Positions 47,417 to 56,808 of a stretch of 64,000 nt of DNA are shown here, one piece after another. Source of the stretch: Favolaschia claudopus (Eukaryota > Basidiomycota > Agaricomycetes > Agaricales > Mycenaceae); contig JAWWNJ010000009.1 of the NCBI GenBank assembly GCA_037176885.1, positions 2,294,001 to 2,358,000 of the forward strand, read 5' to 3'. The notes below the pieces were generated by a model. It saw nothing but the letters and a program-made list of their open reading frames with translations. It did not search any database and was not told the origin of the DNA. Position numbers and translations under genes: made by a program. Each line of letters starts with the position of its first letter. Position 1 is the stretch's first letter.

Positions 47417-48595
47417 GGCAACATTGGCCGCGGCTTCATTGCCCCACTGCTCGCCGACTCAGGCTACCATGTCACTTTTACCGACGTCGACAAACAGCTC
47501 ATCGAAGCCATAAACCACACTGGCGCCTACAATGTCCACATCCTCGATAGCACCGCCGATCCTTCCTCCTCCGAAGACGGCGAAACCCAAGTCCAGAAGA
47601 TATCCCGCATTCAAGCCGTCCTGACCACCACCTCCGCTCTGACCGGCGAAATTGCGCACCCACAGACCAAACTCATCACCACCGCCGTCGGCCTCTCCGT
47701 CCTCGACAAAATTGCCCCCGCACTCGCCGCGGGCATCCAAGCGCGCTGCGAAGCCGACGCTGGACCCATCAACGTCATCGCGTGCGAGAACGCTATCGGG
47801 GCGACGGCTAAGTTCGCTGAGAATGTCCGTGCCTGTCTTGCTGAAGATCAAGATGGCAAAGACGCCATTGAATGGGCAGAGCAGAACGTGGGGTGGGCGA
47901 ACTGCTCCGTGGACCCCATCGCCCCGCCTTTTGATTCAAAGGAGGGACAGAACAATGAAGAGAAGCTAGCCGTCGGCGTCGAAGCGTTCTACGAGTGGGT
48001 CGTCGAGCGCGAGCGCGGGCCGCTCAAACCTAGCGGCGCCTTGGAGGTGCCCGTGCAGGGCATGACCCTGGTGGATAACCTTGTCCCGTACAACGAACGC
48101 AAGCTGTTCACGCTCAATACCGGCCACGCGATCACCGCGTATCTAGGTCGCCTCAAAGGCCACACCACCATCGCGTCGAGCATCGCCGATCCGGAAATCC
48201 GGGCGTGTGTCAGCGGCGCACTGCTCGAGGAGTTCGGGGCGGCGCTGTGTCGGCGGCATGCGGAGTGTTTCGATGAGGGGAAGCACAAGGAGTATGTGGA
48301 GAAGATTCTCAAGCGGTTTGAGAACGCTGAGGTGAAGGACGAGGTGGGGAGGGTGGGGAGGGCGCCGTTGAGGAAGCTGGGAAGGGAGGATAGGTTGGTG
48401 GGGCCGGCGAAGATGTGTGTGGAGTGTGGGGTCGAGGTGAGACTCCTTGCGCGGGGCATTGCGGCGGCGATGTTGTTTGAGGATGACGGAGACAAGGAAA
48501 GTAAGAAAATGCGGGGACACATCAAGGACAAGGGGGTTGAGAGGTTTGTCAGCGATGTCCTAGGGTTCGAGGCAGGTGCGAAGGGAGGTGCATGA
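47417..48595 (+). CDS. mtlD: Mannitol-1-phosphate 5-dehydrogenase, first exon unresolved
   Basis: The main exon opens at an acceptor (TTTACAG, 47411-47417) and runs to 48595, about 392 codons: GNIGRGFIAPLLADSGYHVT (Rossmann loop), FTDVDKQLI, ...VIACENAIGAT, then the catalytic K-x4-N-x3-H signature in ERKLFTLNTGHAITAYLG. The enzyme interconverts fructose 6-phosphate and mannitol 1-phosphate with NAD(H) in the cytosolic mannitol cycle (carbon storage, stress tolerance). The usual start (short leader, then HFGAGNIGRGF) needs a first exon. The ATG at 47295 gives MVHTSLGAF, resembling a damaged leader, but no normal GT donor connects it in the right frame. The 5' end may be mutated or mis-assembled. 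Confidence 0.8.
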   Translation, partial: GNIGRGFIAPLLADSGYHVTFTDVDKQLIEAINHTGAYNVHILDSTADPSSSEDGETQVQKISRIQAVLTTTSALTGEIAHPQTKLITTAVGLSVLDKIAPALAAGIQARCEADAGPINVIACENAIGATAKFAENVRACLAEDQDGKDAIEWAEQNVGWANCSVDPIAPPFDSKEGQNNEEKLAVGVEAFYEWVVERERGPLKPSGALEVPVQGMTLVDNLVPYNERKLFTLNTGHAITAYLGRLKGHTTIASSIADPEIRACVSGALLEEFGAALCRRHAECFDEGKHKEYVEKILKRFENAEVKDEVGRVGRAPLRKLGREDRLVGPAKMCVECGVEVRLLARGIAAAMLFEDDGDKESKKMRGHIKDKGVERFVSDVLGFEAGAKGGA

Positions 48596-48877
48596 GAGGA
48601 TTGTCACGGCATACCAAGAGTTGGAGGCCCAGACGGGGCGGTGTGAATTGAATAATTCAGCGGCGTACAGGACAAAACAAAGCTCTAGCGTGACCCTAGA
48701 TACCGCACCTTTCGGGCGTCGGAAAACAATTGTAGACAGAATGTGTAAACTCAGACAACTCGTATAGCCAACTGAAGTTTAATTGACTCCAGGAACAAAT
48801 GACCCTTTAATCGCCCTCACTGGTCCTAAATCTCTTCATGAAGGCGCAGATGATAGTGCCGCTTTCATTTGCTCCGA
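48596..48877. other. Short intergenic interval
   Basis: 3' flank of the dehydrogenase gene, ending at the target duplication of the next transposon. Confidence 0.6.
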
Positions 48878-48885
48878 CCTCGAAT

Positions 48886-50265
48886 AGGACCCACGAAAAT
48901 GCCTTGTGAGGTCTGAGCAGAAGGTCCGGACAAAATTTGCCGGAAACGCTGCCACCTCAGGTCCCAGTCCGGACAAAAAACAACCCTCAGCCCGACAACT
49001 TGGAGTTGTGTGTCCGGACAAGGGTGGTGCGTGGCAACAGACCCGGATCACAGTCCGGACAAGCCCCGGCAGCCATTGGCTCCATGGACAATGGGTCGCC
49101 GTGCGGACAATCTTTGAATGTGCCGTTGATTGTGCTCACTGACCATTGTTCCGACAATGGTCGAATCAAGGCATCGAACAGGCCGTCGGTGGCAATCAAG
49201 TGACGTTATGTCCAGCGGAATGTATAAAAGGCGAGGCCATACCCCCAAAATCTGGGTCTCAGTGCTTTAAGTACTTAGCGGATTTGGGCTTCACACCGAA
49301 AAAAACGAACTTTCGGCTGACCCGATCTACATACTGAAACAAATTGTGCCGACTTACCAGTAGGCTGGTGCGAAAGATAAGGCAATCTGCAATATTTCGA
49401 CTTACTTGTCATGCCGCTCAATAGACAAGGCAAAACAATAAAAATCAGCTTTGTTTCCTCCCAGCCGAAAGTTAGCCGAAAGAGCAATTTTCGTATTTTG
49501 TACCGTGCGCGTCGAAAGATGAGCACGAAAGGTCTTGTTTCGGGTTGAGGATAGGGCCAGCCGAAACAGAACTCAGCACGATAAGGATCAAGCAAGCCGT
49601 CGGCTGGCACGAAACACAAGCCGAAATACAAGGCATCGGCTTATATTTCGGGCTGTATATGCTGCGAAATACAAGTCGATGCCTTGTATTTCGGCTTATG
49701 TATCGTGCCGGCAAATTCTTAACCGATACCTGATGGGTCGAGTCTTGTTTCGGCTGGGCCTATTTTCAAAACGAAACAAAATGTTTCGTAGTTGCCTTTC
49801 GACACGCACGACAGACAAGATCAAGATTTCTCTTTCGGCTAACTTTCGGCTGAGAGGAAACAAAGCCGCACTTTATTGCTTCGCCTTGTCTATCGACCGG
49901 CACGACAGGGAAGTCGAAATATTGCGGATTGCCTTATGTTTTGCACCAGCCTACTGGTAAGTCGGCACAATTTGTTTCGGAATGTAGGTCGGCTGAGCCG
50001 AAAGTTCGTTTTCTTCGGTGTGCTTGAGATCAATTCGAGACCCGTAGACGGACTGGAGGGAAAATTGCAATTTTTCGGGCAAATTTTAGTAATTTAGCTA
50101 TTTTTTGATCTCAATTCGGGGTCCGGACAAGAAATGGGCAAATTTTAGGGGTCTATGCCGCGATCCGGACAAGAAATTGAGCCAGTCGAGAGCAGGAAGT
50201 CCGGACAAGAATTGCCCGCGGACAAATTTTGGTATCAAACCTCAAAAGGGATTATCGTGGGTCCT
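48886..50265. mobile_element. TIR element with 8-bp target duplication (hAT-like), hosting a nested element
   Basis: Terminal inverted repeats: left AGGACCCACGAAAATGCCTT, right end complementary (reads AGGACCCACGATAATCCCTT on the other strand), about 35-40 bp. Perfect 8-bp target duplication CCTCGAAT at 48878-48885 and 50266-50273. Total 1,380 bp, about 650 bp without the nested element. No transposase is visible, so it is non-autonomous. TCCGGACA motifs are repeated near both ends. An 8-bp duplication is typical of hAT elements; the superfamily is inferred. Confidence 0.82.
49292..50022. mobile_element. 731-bp foldback element nested in the 48886-50265 element
   Basis: Two arms of about 360 bp are near-complete reverse complements, from CACACCGAA at 49292 to TTCGGTGTG at 50022. 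The centre, around 49620-49700, is itself palindromic (GCCGAAATACAAGGCATCGG ... GATGCCTTGTATTTCGGC). CTT flanks both ends (49289-49291, 50023-50025), a likely 3-bp target duplication. Termini in CAC and a 3-bp duplication resemble CACTA-type elements, but no transposase exists to confirm that. Many CCGAAA motifs occur along the arms. Short open frames here are hairpin artefacts. Confidence 0.85.
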
Positions 50266-50404
50266 CCTCGAATGAAATGCGACGCGTCACACGTTCTGCT
50301 GTGTTCTCATGCGAGCACTGAGGAGATTTGTAAAATCGGTGTCGTGAAGTGGTCGCAAGAATAGGTGATACAATTTATGGTACAATACTATTGAACTTTT
50401 CCAT

Positions 50405-53400
50405 CTAGTACATCCCCACGCTCCCTGTGCCCGCACCTGGGCCTGTACCTCCGCCCGCAGCCAATGACCGACCGCCGCGACGGCGACGCGAATACGTTCC
50501 TGTGCGCCTGCTAGAGCCAAAGCATCGGCAGCAGAGGATGCTGAGGATGACCTCGAATATCGTTACAATGACCTGGATGCATCGTGAGTCGCTCGTGAGC
50601 CGCAAAGAATTAAAGTGGAAGCAAAAGATAAACGTACGGTCGTGATTACACCAACAATAGTCATGAACACTGCCGCAATAGCGGAGATGATAGCGTTGAT
50701 ACCACGCCCGATTGCGCTGAAGATTGAGCCCTGCATGGACGGTTAGTTGCTTGATAGATGTCAGGGGAACCCCTGTTCTGCGCAGCATGACGCAAAGGGA
50801 CCTGGGCACTTCTGCCCAAGTCCCATTACATCATTCCTGTGGAGCTCCATCAAACTATGACAGAGTTCTATTTTTGGGTACACAAGATCCCAGTCCAACT
50901 ACGTCATCAAGGTGGGACTTAGCATGTGATCGGGCCAGGGACTATTGCCGGTTGACCCGGCCTTGTGGGAATTAGTTAGTATATGTTTGCCACACCTAGC
51001 GTGGGAATCCTTAGCCTTTCTTCTCTTTGGATTCTCCCTCGCTAGGTGCGCTGTAATGTATTCCTAGTAGCATCTTTAATTAACTTTGGATTCTCCCTCG
51101 CTAGACCCTCGAGACATCTCGGGTCCTAAAGGTTGCCCTTACAGCAGAAGAAAGGCTCCAAGGGATTAACTGGTCAAGATTGCGCGCTTTGGCGATTTTT
51201 CAGACGCTTCGTCGGACTCCTCCTCTGCTGTCTCGGACGCGCAAACCGCGAATCTTGCCCCCTCCTCCCCCTCTCTAGAACCCACCATGACCGACTCTGC
51301 CGCCGCTGCTGCAGCCGCCGCCGAGCGGATGGATAGGCTCGAGAGGACTGTTGACCGTCTGGTCGAGCTTTTTCAAACCGCTGCCAATCCTCCCACTACT
51401 ACTGCTCCGACCCCTGCCGCTCCTCCAGAGCCTCCGGCCGAGAGTCCAGGACTCTTTGCCAACCTCACCCCGGCAGCAAAAACGGTCCTTCGACCGAACC
51501 CCCCTTTCGTCTTTGACGGCGACCGCTCGGCTGGCCGGGCCTTCCTTCACTCAGCTCGGACTTACATCCGACTGGTTCCGGAGGCGTTTGTCGAAGGCGG
51601 CGAGATGTCCGAGGAAAAGGCAGTGCGTTTCACCATGTCCTTTATGTCCAAAGACTCTGCGCAAAAATGGGCTGAGCGCATGTCCATCAAAACCCCTTTC
51701 CCCTTCCTCACCTGGGACGCCTTCACCAAGGAGTTCTGCTCACGCTTTGTCGAGGAGAACGAGCAGGACCACGCCCTACACAAACTCGAGTCTAGGGCAT
51801 ACTATATGGGCTCCCGGGATGTCTTCAAGTACACTGATGACTTTGAAGACCTCTTCGACCTTGCTGGGTTTGCTGATGCGTTGGTCAAGGTCACCAAGTT
51901 CCGCTCTGGCCTTGACCCTGCCATCAATGCGGCCATCACCTCGTCCAGCGACCCCCCAGACCTCCGCGACTACATGGCTTGGCGGACCCGAGCGTACCGC
52001 CAGTACGAGTCACACGTGCGGGCTCGTGCTGCTGGGCTTCTCCCAAAAGCCCCCTCAGCTCCGCCAGCTGCTCGCTCACGTCCAGCAGGTGTCTTCCCTG
52101 TTGTCCCTGCACCTCCTCCTCGGGCCATGCCAGCTCCTGCTCCTCCGCAGGTAGTCCCCATGGACGTTGATCGCACGCGCTCCGGGAGAGGACCTCCCCG
52201 TGGCTGCTACCGATGTGGCGGTCCACACCTGGCCCGGGATTGCCCCACCCCGGCTGACGTCCGAGCCGCTGATGTCCTTGACGAAGTCATTCGTCAGCTT
52301 GGGTCCGAGCTCCTCTCCGAACTGGTGGCCCGGGTTGCCACCACCGACTCGCTCCCTGAGCCGGAGTCTGTAGCCGCCGAGGAAGAGCAGGGTTTTCTCC
52401 CACGCGACGAGTGAGCGGTACGCCCTCGATCGCGTCTCCTAATCGTTTCGCATGTTTGTATGATGAGTCTGCCAATGTTACATCTGTTGAACCTGCCGAA
52501 ATGAAAGACGTACCCCCTGCTCCCCTCCGTTCCCCACGCATCCGGCGAAAGCCTTGGGAACGTAGACTTCCTCAGCGCTATACCGTCGCTGCTGCACCCG
52601 GTGCCAACTCCCTGCATCTCCCCCTTGAGATTCAGGCAGTCCAGGACGCCACCAAGCTTTCCCTCGAAGGTCTCGTTGACTGTGGTGCCACCTCAGACTT
52701 CATTGACTCTGAGTTCGCAGCTAAGTCCGGCCTCCCCCTCCGCCGCCTTGCACAGCCCATTCCAGTTTTCAATGTGGATGGCTCGCCAAATGAGGCTGGT
52801 GCGATCCGCGAGGTGGCTGACGTCGTGCTGCAGTATCGTGGTCACTCTGAGCGCATGCAGCTCGCTGTTACCCGTCTTGGGAAGCAGAAGCTCATCCTCG
52901 GCTACTCCTGGCTCCGGAAGCATAACCCGGAGATTGACTGGGACACCCGAGAGGTCAAGATGAGCAGATGCCCCAGCGAGTGCTCTACGTGCCGCACCGA
53001 GGTTCGCCTGGAGGCTCGTGCTGCACGCCGAGAGTCCCGCCTGGCCGCTGAGATCCTCCGGCAGCTCCGACTTGGTCCCCTTCCATCCATCTGTGCCATA
53101 GACTTAGGCGAAGATGAATACGATGACCTGCCAGAGCTGTTCCCGGACTACGAGGATGATGACGAGGATGATGTGGATGAAGTGGATGATGCGGATGAGG
53201 TGGATGACCCCCTTGAGCCGGGAGACCGGGTGTTCTACACCCAGTTCCTGCCTTCTGAGGATATCCGTGCTGGAAGCACCGTCTCCCAGCGCCTGGCTGA
53301 GGCATACGCCAAAAACTCAGCCCCGGCGCGCTCGGACGTTCCCGAATGGGCCCGAGAGTTTGACGATGTTTTCAACAAGGAGTCCTTTGACTCGCTGCCT

Positions 53401-56400
53401 GAACGCCGATCCTGGGACCATGCCATTGAGCTCGTGCCGGACTCTAAACCCACGAACTGCAAGGTCTACCCAATCTCGCCTCTCGAACAGAAGGAACTCG
53501 ATGCCTTCATCGAGGAGGGACTTGGCACTGGCCGGATTCGACCGTCAAAATCACCTATGGCCTCACCCGTCTTCTTCGTCAAGAAGAAGGACGGCGGACT
53601 TCGGTTCGTACAGGACTATCGAGCTTTAAACGCTATGACCGTGAAGAATCGTTACCCGCTCCCCTTAATCAATGACCTCATCAACCGACTCAGGGGAGCC
53701 CGGTACTTCACGAAGCTCGATGTCCAATGGGGCTTTAACAATGTTCGAATCCGTGGAGGCGACGAGTGGAAGGCAGCGTTCCGGACCAACCGGGGACTGT
53801 TTGAGCCGCTGGTCATGTACTTCGGTCTGACCAACTCCCCTGCAACCTTCCAGACCATGATGAACGACATCTTCCAGGATCTTATCCTCTCTGGCGACGT
53901 CATGGTCTACCTCGACGATATTCTCATTGCCCACTCAGACATTCGTCGGCATCGAGAGATCGTCCGAGAGGTCCTGCGGAGGCTTCGCGCAAACAAGCTT
54001 TACCTTCGAGCCGAGAAGTGTGAGTTTGAGCGGACCTCCATTGAGTACCTCGGCGTGATTATCTCCCACAACCACGTCGAGATGGACCCTGTAAAGGTTG
54101 CAGGAGTGGCAGCTTGGCCAGCGCCTGAGAATAAGAAGGATGTGCAGCAGTTCCTTGGCTTCACAAACTTCTACCGCCGGTTCATTGCGGGCTTCTCAGA
54201 CGTTGCTCAAGCCCTCTTCAGACTCACCAAGAAGGGCATCGCCTGGACCTGGGGGCCTGAAGAGCAAGCTGCCTTTGATGAGCTCAAGCGGCGGGTGACT
54301 CGGGACCCCGTTCTGGTTCTCCCGAACCCCGAACGCCCGTACCGGCTTGAGGCTGACAGCTCTGACTATGCCACCGGTGCCGTCCTCTCCCAGCAGGGTG
54401 ACGATGGCAAGTGGCATCCGGTTGCGTTCTACTCCAAGAGCCTGAACGAGGTGCAGCGGAATTACGAGATTCACGACAAGGAGATGCTTGCGATCGTGCG
54501 AGCCCTTGAGGAGTGGCGCCACTTCCTTGAGGGCGCGCAGCACCCGGTTGAGATCTGGACGGACCACAAAAACCTGGAATATTTCCGGAAGGCCCAGAAG
54601 CTCAACCGTCGCCAAGCTCGGTGGTCTCTCTACCTCTCCCGTTTCGACTTCTCGCTGCACCACCAACCGGGTCGCCTCATGGGTCGCCCTGACGCGCTTT
54701 CTCGGAGACCGGACCATGGAGTGCAGGACGATAACCAGGACGTTACCCTGCTTCGACCCGAGCTGTTCCACGTTCGGGCCACCGAAGCCCTGGTTATTGC
54801 TGGCCCTGAGGCTCCCCTCCTGCGCGACATTCGTGATGCGCTTGCCGGGGAACCCGACCTTGAAGAGCCCATTGCCCTGACTGCCAAGGAACTCCTCAAG
54901 GCCCGAGGTGTGCGGTCTGCCCGGTCTTCGGAATGGCGTATTGAAGGTGGACTCCTTTACTTCCGGGGGAAGGTTGTCGTCCCCCGAGACAAGGACCTCC
55001 GCCGACGCATCCTGGAGCAACACCATGACACGCGCGTTGCAGGCCATGCCGGTCGTTTCAAGACTCTGGAGCTCGTGTCTCGGAACTACTGGTGGCCCCA
55101 ACTGTCGCGCCATGTCGGCCGGTATGTTGCGACTTGTGACTTGTGCTGCCGCACCAAGGCGCTTCGTAGACTGCCGATTGGTGAGCTCCACCCCACAGAG
55201 ATCCCCGAGGAGCGCTGGCACACCGTCTCAGTCGACTTCATTGTCGAGCTTCCCGAGGCCCATGGATACGATGCAGTCATGGTCGTTGTCTGTGCCCTTG
55301 GGAAGAGAGCGCACTTCATGGAGTGCCACACCACCATTGACGCGGTTGGCGCTGCTCGGCTGTACTACCGGAACGTCTGGCGCCACCATGGCCTGCCAGA
55401 GAAGTACATCTCGGATCGTGGCACCCAGTTCATCGCAGAGTTCACACGCGAGCTTTGGCGCCTTGTTGGGGTTACTCCGGCCACCTCTACGGCTTACCAT
55501 CCGCAGACCGACGGCCAGACTGAGCGCGTTAACCAGGAACTCGAGCAGTACGTCCGGCTCTTCACCAATTACAAGCAGGACGACTGGGATGAGCTACTAC
55601 CTGCAGCGGAGTTTGCGTACAACAACCACATGCACTCCTCCACGCAGCAGGTACCGTTCATGACAGACACTGGTCGGCTTCCACGGATGGGCTTTGAGCC
55701 CCACGCTGCACGTTCTAGGTTGGAGGCTGTAAACGAGTTCCACGACCGGATTGCGTCAGGGATTTCTGAGGCGAAGGCCGCACTAGTCAAGGCCAAGGCA
55801 GAGTACAAGCAGTACTATGACCGCCGGCGGACGCCAGCTCCAGACATCAAGGTTGGTGACCGGGTGTGGGTTGATGCTTCAGATATCCGCACCACCCGCC
55901 CTTCGGTGAAATTCTCCCACCGGCGTATCGGCCCCTTCAAGGTTCTGAAGGTCGTCGGTAATGGTGCCTTCAAACTGGAGCTGCCGCCCCGGTACTCTGC
56001 CCTCCACCCTGTCTTCCCCGTCGTGAAACTTCAGCTTGTGGAAGCCGATCCATTCCCCACTCGCCCCAGACACGAAGAGCCGCCACCAGTCCTTGACGTT
56101 CTCGGCGACAAGCAATGGGAGGTCGAGGAGATACTGGATGCCAAGATCCGCTATGGGAGTCTATGGTACTTTGTTCGCTGGAAGGGTTATGACCCGTCCC
56201 ATGATCAATGGGTGAAGCACTCTAATGTCTTTGCCCCGGACGCTGTCGCTGCTTTCTACCGCAAATACCCTTCCAAACCTCGCTCCATTGCTGTCGCTGC
56301 CTTCGATTCCCTTCCCTTCCGTGACCGCTCGTCGACTCCAGCTCAGGTGCGATCTATGCGTCGAGGCGCCGCATTCCAAGGGGGGGGGTGATGTCAGGGG

Positions 56401-56808
56401 AACCCCTGTTCTGCGCAGCATGACGCAAAGGGACCTGGGCACTTCTGCCCAAGTCCCATTACATCATTCCTGTGGAGCTCCATCAAACTATGACAGAGTT
56501 CTATTTTTGGGTACACAAGATCCCAGTCCAACTACGTCATCAAGGTGGGACTTAGCATGTGATCGGGCCAGGGACTATTGCCGGTTGACCCGGCCTTGTG
56601 GGAATTAGTTAGTATATGTTTGCCACACCTAGCGTGGGAATCCTTAGCCTTTCTTCTCTTTGGATTCTCCCTCGCTAGGTGCGCTGTAATGTATTCCTAG
56701 TAGCATCTTTAATTAACTTTGGATTCTCCCTCGCTAGACCCTCGAGACATCTCGGGTCCTAAAGGTTGCCCTTACAATAGAGTAGGAAGGGATGTGGACA
56801 CAGACCAT
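50405..56808 (-). CDS. Small two-helix membrane protein gene split by a retrotransposon in intron 1
   Basis: Minus-strand exons: 56800-56808 (MVC, tentative), 50638-50730 and 50405-50572, giving 89 aa. Exon 2 reads [20 protein letters not shown]...TIVGVITT and exon 3 [18 protein letters not shown] then a basic Arg/Gly-rich tail ending GTGSVGMY. Small hydrophobic proteins with this IxSAIxxxI...LCCRCF...R-rich layout are conserved in basidiomycetes; the function is unknown. Intron 2 (50573-50637) is ordinary. Intron 1 has a good acceptor and branch site (AACTAACC...CATGCAG) at 50731, but the 6-kb retrotransposon sits 28 bp upstream. Without it and one copy of the duplication, intron 1 would be about 46 nt. 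Exon 1 with a weak GTCCAC donor is the uncertain part. Confidence 0.6.
50759..51143 (+). repeat. 5' LTR
   Basis: 385 bp, TG...CA termini. Contains a TATATG box at 50980-50985 and, 28 nt further, AGCCTTTCTTCT (51013-51024), the predicted transcript start and partner of the PBS. TTTGGATTCTCCCTCGCTAG occurs twice inside the LTR. Confidence 0.96.
51146..51157 (+). other. Primer-binding site complementary to the element's own LTR
   Basis: AGAAGAAAGGCT, two bases after the LTR end, is the exact reverse complement of AGCCTTTCTTCT at 51013-51024. This fits the self-priming scheme of Tf1/sushi-type chromoviruses, where the 5' end of the transcript folds back to prime reverse transcription. No tRNA match was tested. 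Confidence 0.6.
51287..52414 (+). CDS. gag: Retrotransposon Gag
   Basis: 375 aa. N-terminal Ala-rich stretch and coiled coil ([19 protein letters not shown]), Pro-rich linker, then the Ty3-type capsid region ([20 protein letters not shown] ... [19 protein letters not shown], about residues 85-245). One CCHC zinc knuckle, [13 protein letters not shown], lies at about residue 307. Gag forms the virus-like particle and binds element RNA. The stop TGA at 52412-52414 overlaps the start of the pol open frame, and a -1 slippery heptamer lies 16 nt before it. Confidence 0.93.
   Translation: MTDSAAAAAAAAERMDRLERTVDRLVELFQTAANPPTTTAPTPAAPPEPPAESPGLFANLTPAAKTVLRPNPPFVFDGDRSAGRAFLHSARTYIRLVPEAFVEGGEMSEEKAVRFTMSFMSKDSAQKWAERMSIKTPFPFLTWDAFTKEFCSRFVEENEQDHALHKLESRAYYMGSRDVFKYTDDFEDLFDLAGFADALVKVTKFRSGLDPAINAAITSSSDPPDLRDYMAWRTRAYRQYESHVRARAAGLLPKAPSAPPAARSRPAGVFPVVPAPPPRAMPAPAPPQVVPMDVDRTRSGRGPPRGCYRCGGPHLARDCPTPADVRAADVLDEVIRQLGSELLSELVARVATTDSLPEPESVAAEEEQGFLPRDE
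52390..52396 (+). promoter_or_regulatory. Predicted -1 ribosomal frameshift site G GGT TTT
   Basis: GGGTTTT is in the correct register (cag|ggt|ttt) for the canonical X XXY YYZ heptamer. Slipping back one base reads GGG TTT TCT CCC ACG and enters the pol frame with no stop. It lies 15 nt before the gag stop codon. A stimulatory downstream structure was not evaluated. Confidence 0.6.
52411..56391 (+). CDS. pol: Retrotransposon Pol: PR-RT-RNaseH-IN-chromodomain
   Basis: About 1,326 codons in the -1 frame relative to gag, probably entered by frameshift; the frame has no good early ATG. Aspartic protease [12 protein letters not shown] (residues 88-99, DCGA where DSGA/DTGA is usual). An acidic Asp/Glu tract lies near residue 245. 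Reverse transcriptase has [12 protein letters not shown] (YLDD about 500). RNase [36 protein letters not shown]. Integrase: HH-CC zinc site (HHDTRVAGH ... CDLC) and D,D-E core (VSVDFI about 941; SDRGTQF about 1001; QTERVNQE about 1038). C-terminal chromodomain [20 protein letters not shown]...[11 protein letters not shown] from about 1236. All catalytic motifs are present; the stop codon touches the 3' LTR. Confidence 0.95.
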   Translation: MSGTPSIASPNRFACLYDESANVTSVEPAEMKDVPPAPLRSPRIRRKPWERRLPQRYTVAAAPGANSLHLPLEIQAVQDATKLSLEGLVDCGATSDFIDSEFAAKSGLPLRRLAQPIPVFNVDGSPNEAGAIREVADVVLQYRGHSERMQLAVTRLGKQKLILGYSWLRKHNPEIDWDTREVKMSRCPSECSTCRTEVRLEARAARRESRLAAEILRQLRLGPLPSICAIDLGEDEYDDLPELFPDYEDDDEDDVDEVDDADEVDDPLEPGDRVFYTQFLPSEDIRAGSTVSQRLAEAYAKNSAPARSDVPEWAREFDDVFNKESFDSLPERRSWDHAIELVPDSKPTNCKVYPISPLEQKELDAFIEEGLGTGRIRPSKSPMASPVFFVKKKDGGLRFVQDYRALNAMTVKNRYPLPLINDLINRLRGARYFTKLDVQWGFNNVRIRGGDEWKAAFRTNRGLFEPLVMYFGLTNSPATFQTMMNDIFQDLILSGDVMVYLDDILIAHSDIRRHREIVREVLRRLRANKLYLRAEKCEFERTSIEYLGVIISHNHVEMDPVKVAGVAAWPAPENKKDVQQFLGFTNFYRRFIAGFSDVAQALFRLTKKGIAWTWGPEEQAAFDELKRRVTRDPVLVLPNPERPYRLEADSSDYATGAVLSQQGDDGKWHPVAFYSKSLNEVQRNYEIHDKEMLAIVRALEEWRHFLEGAQHPVEIWTDHKNLEYFRKAQKLNRRQARWSLYLSRFDFSLHHQPGRLMGRPDALSRRPDHGVQDDNQDVTLLRPELFHVRATEALVIAGPEAPLLRDIRDALAGEPDLEEPIALTAKELLKARGVRSARSSEWRIEGGLLYFRGKVVVPRDKDLRRRILEQHHDTRVAGHAGRFKTLELVSRNYWWPQLSRHVGRYVATCDLCCRTKALRRLPIGELHPTEIPEERWHTVSVDFIVELPEAHGYDAVMVVVCALGKRAHFMECHTTIDAVGAARLYYRNVWRHHGLPEKYISDRGTQFIAEFTRELWRLVGVTPATSTAYHPQTDGQTERVNQELEQYVRLFTNYKQDDWDELLPAAEFAYNNHMHSSTQQVPFMTDTGRLPRMGFEPHAARSRLEAVNEFHDRIASGISEAKAALVKAKAEYKQYYDRRRTPAPDIKVGDRVWVDASDIRTTRPSVKFSHRRIGPFKVLKVVGNGAFKLELPPRYSALHPVFPVVKLQLVEADPFPTRPRHEEPPPVLDVLGDKQWEVEEILDAKIRYGSLWYFVRWKGYDPSHDQWVKHSNVFAPDAVAAFYRKYPSKPRSIAVAAFDSLPFRDRSSTPAQVRSMRRGAAFQGGG
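56378..56391 (+). other. Polypurine tract
   Basis: AAGGGGGGGGGTGA directly before the 3' LTR. It primes plus-strand DNA synthesis and also encodes the last Gly codons and stop of pol. Confidence 0.8.
56392..56776 (+). repeat. 3' LTR
   Basis: 385 bp; compared by eye along its length with the 5' LTR without finding a difference. Followed by ATAGA. Confidence 0.96.

Larger units (their letters stand above)
50759..56776 (+). mobile_element. Intact Ty3/gypsy chromodomain LTR retrotransposon
   Basis: 6,018 bp with 385-bp LTRs (TGTCAGG...CTTACA) that read identical at both ends, and a 5-bp target duplication ATAGA (50754-50758 and 56777-56781). Order: 5' LTR, PBS, gag, pol (protease, reverse transcriptase, RNase H, integrase, chromodomain), polypurine tract, 3' LTR. 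Both coding frames are open. The chromodomain places it among chromoviruses, which insert at chromatin marked by the histone modification the domain binds. Identical LTRs imply very recent insertion. It lies in intron 1 of the small membrane-protein gene, in the opposite orientation. Confidence 0.97.

Noticed and set aside
47459..48531. Minus-strand frames of 125-180 codons opposite mannitol-1-phosphate dehydrogenase
   Set aside because: Shadows of a conserved plus-strand enzyme.
48925..49061. Regularly spaced direct repeats as a possible CRISPR array
   Set aside because: The repeated unit is only 8 bp with a palindromic core, the spacing varies, the host is a fungus, and the motifs lie inside a transposon's subterminal region.
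49275..49960. 100-140 codon frames on both strands inside the foldback element
   Set aside because: Frames in the two arms are mirror copies produced by the inverted repeat; no domain or start context.
50724..50975. 83-codon frame in the LTR, repeated at 56225-56608
   Set aside because: LTR sequence read by chance; identical in both LTRs and unrelated to gag-pol.
54196..55221. 341-codon minus-strand frame opposite pol
   Set aside because: Antisense shadow of the GC-rich pol gene; no motif of its own.
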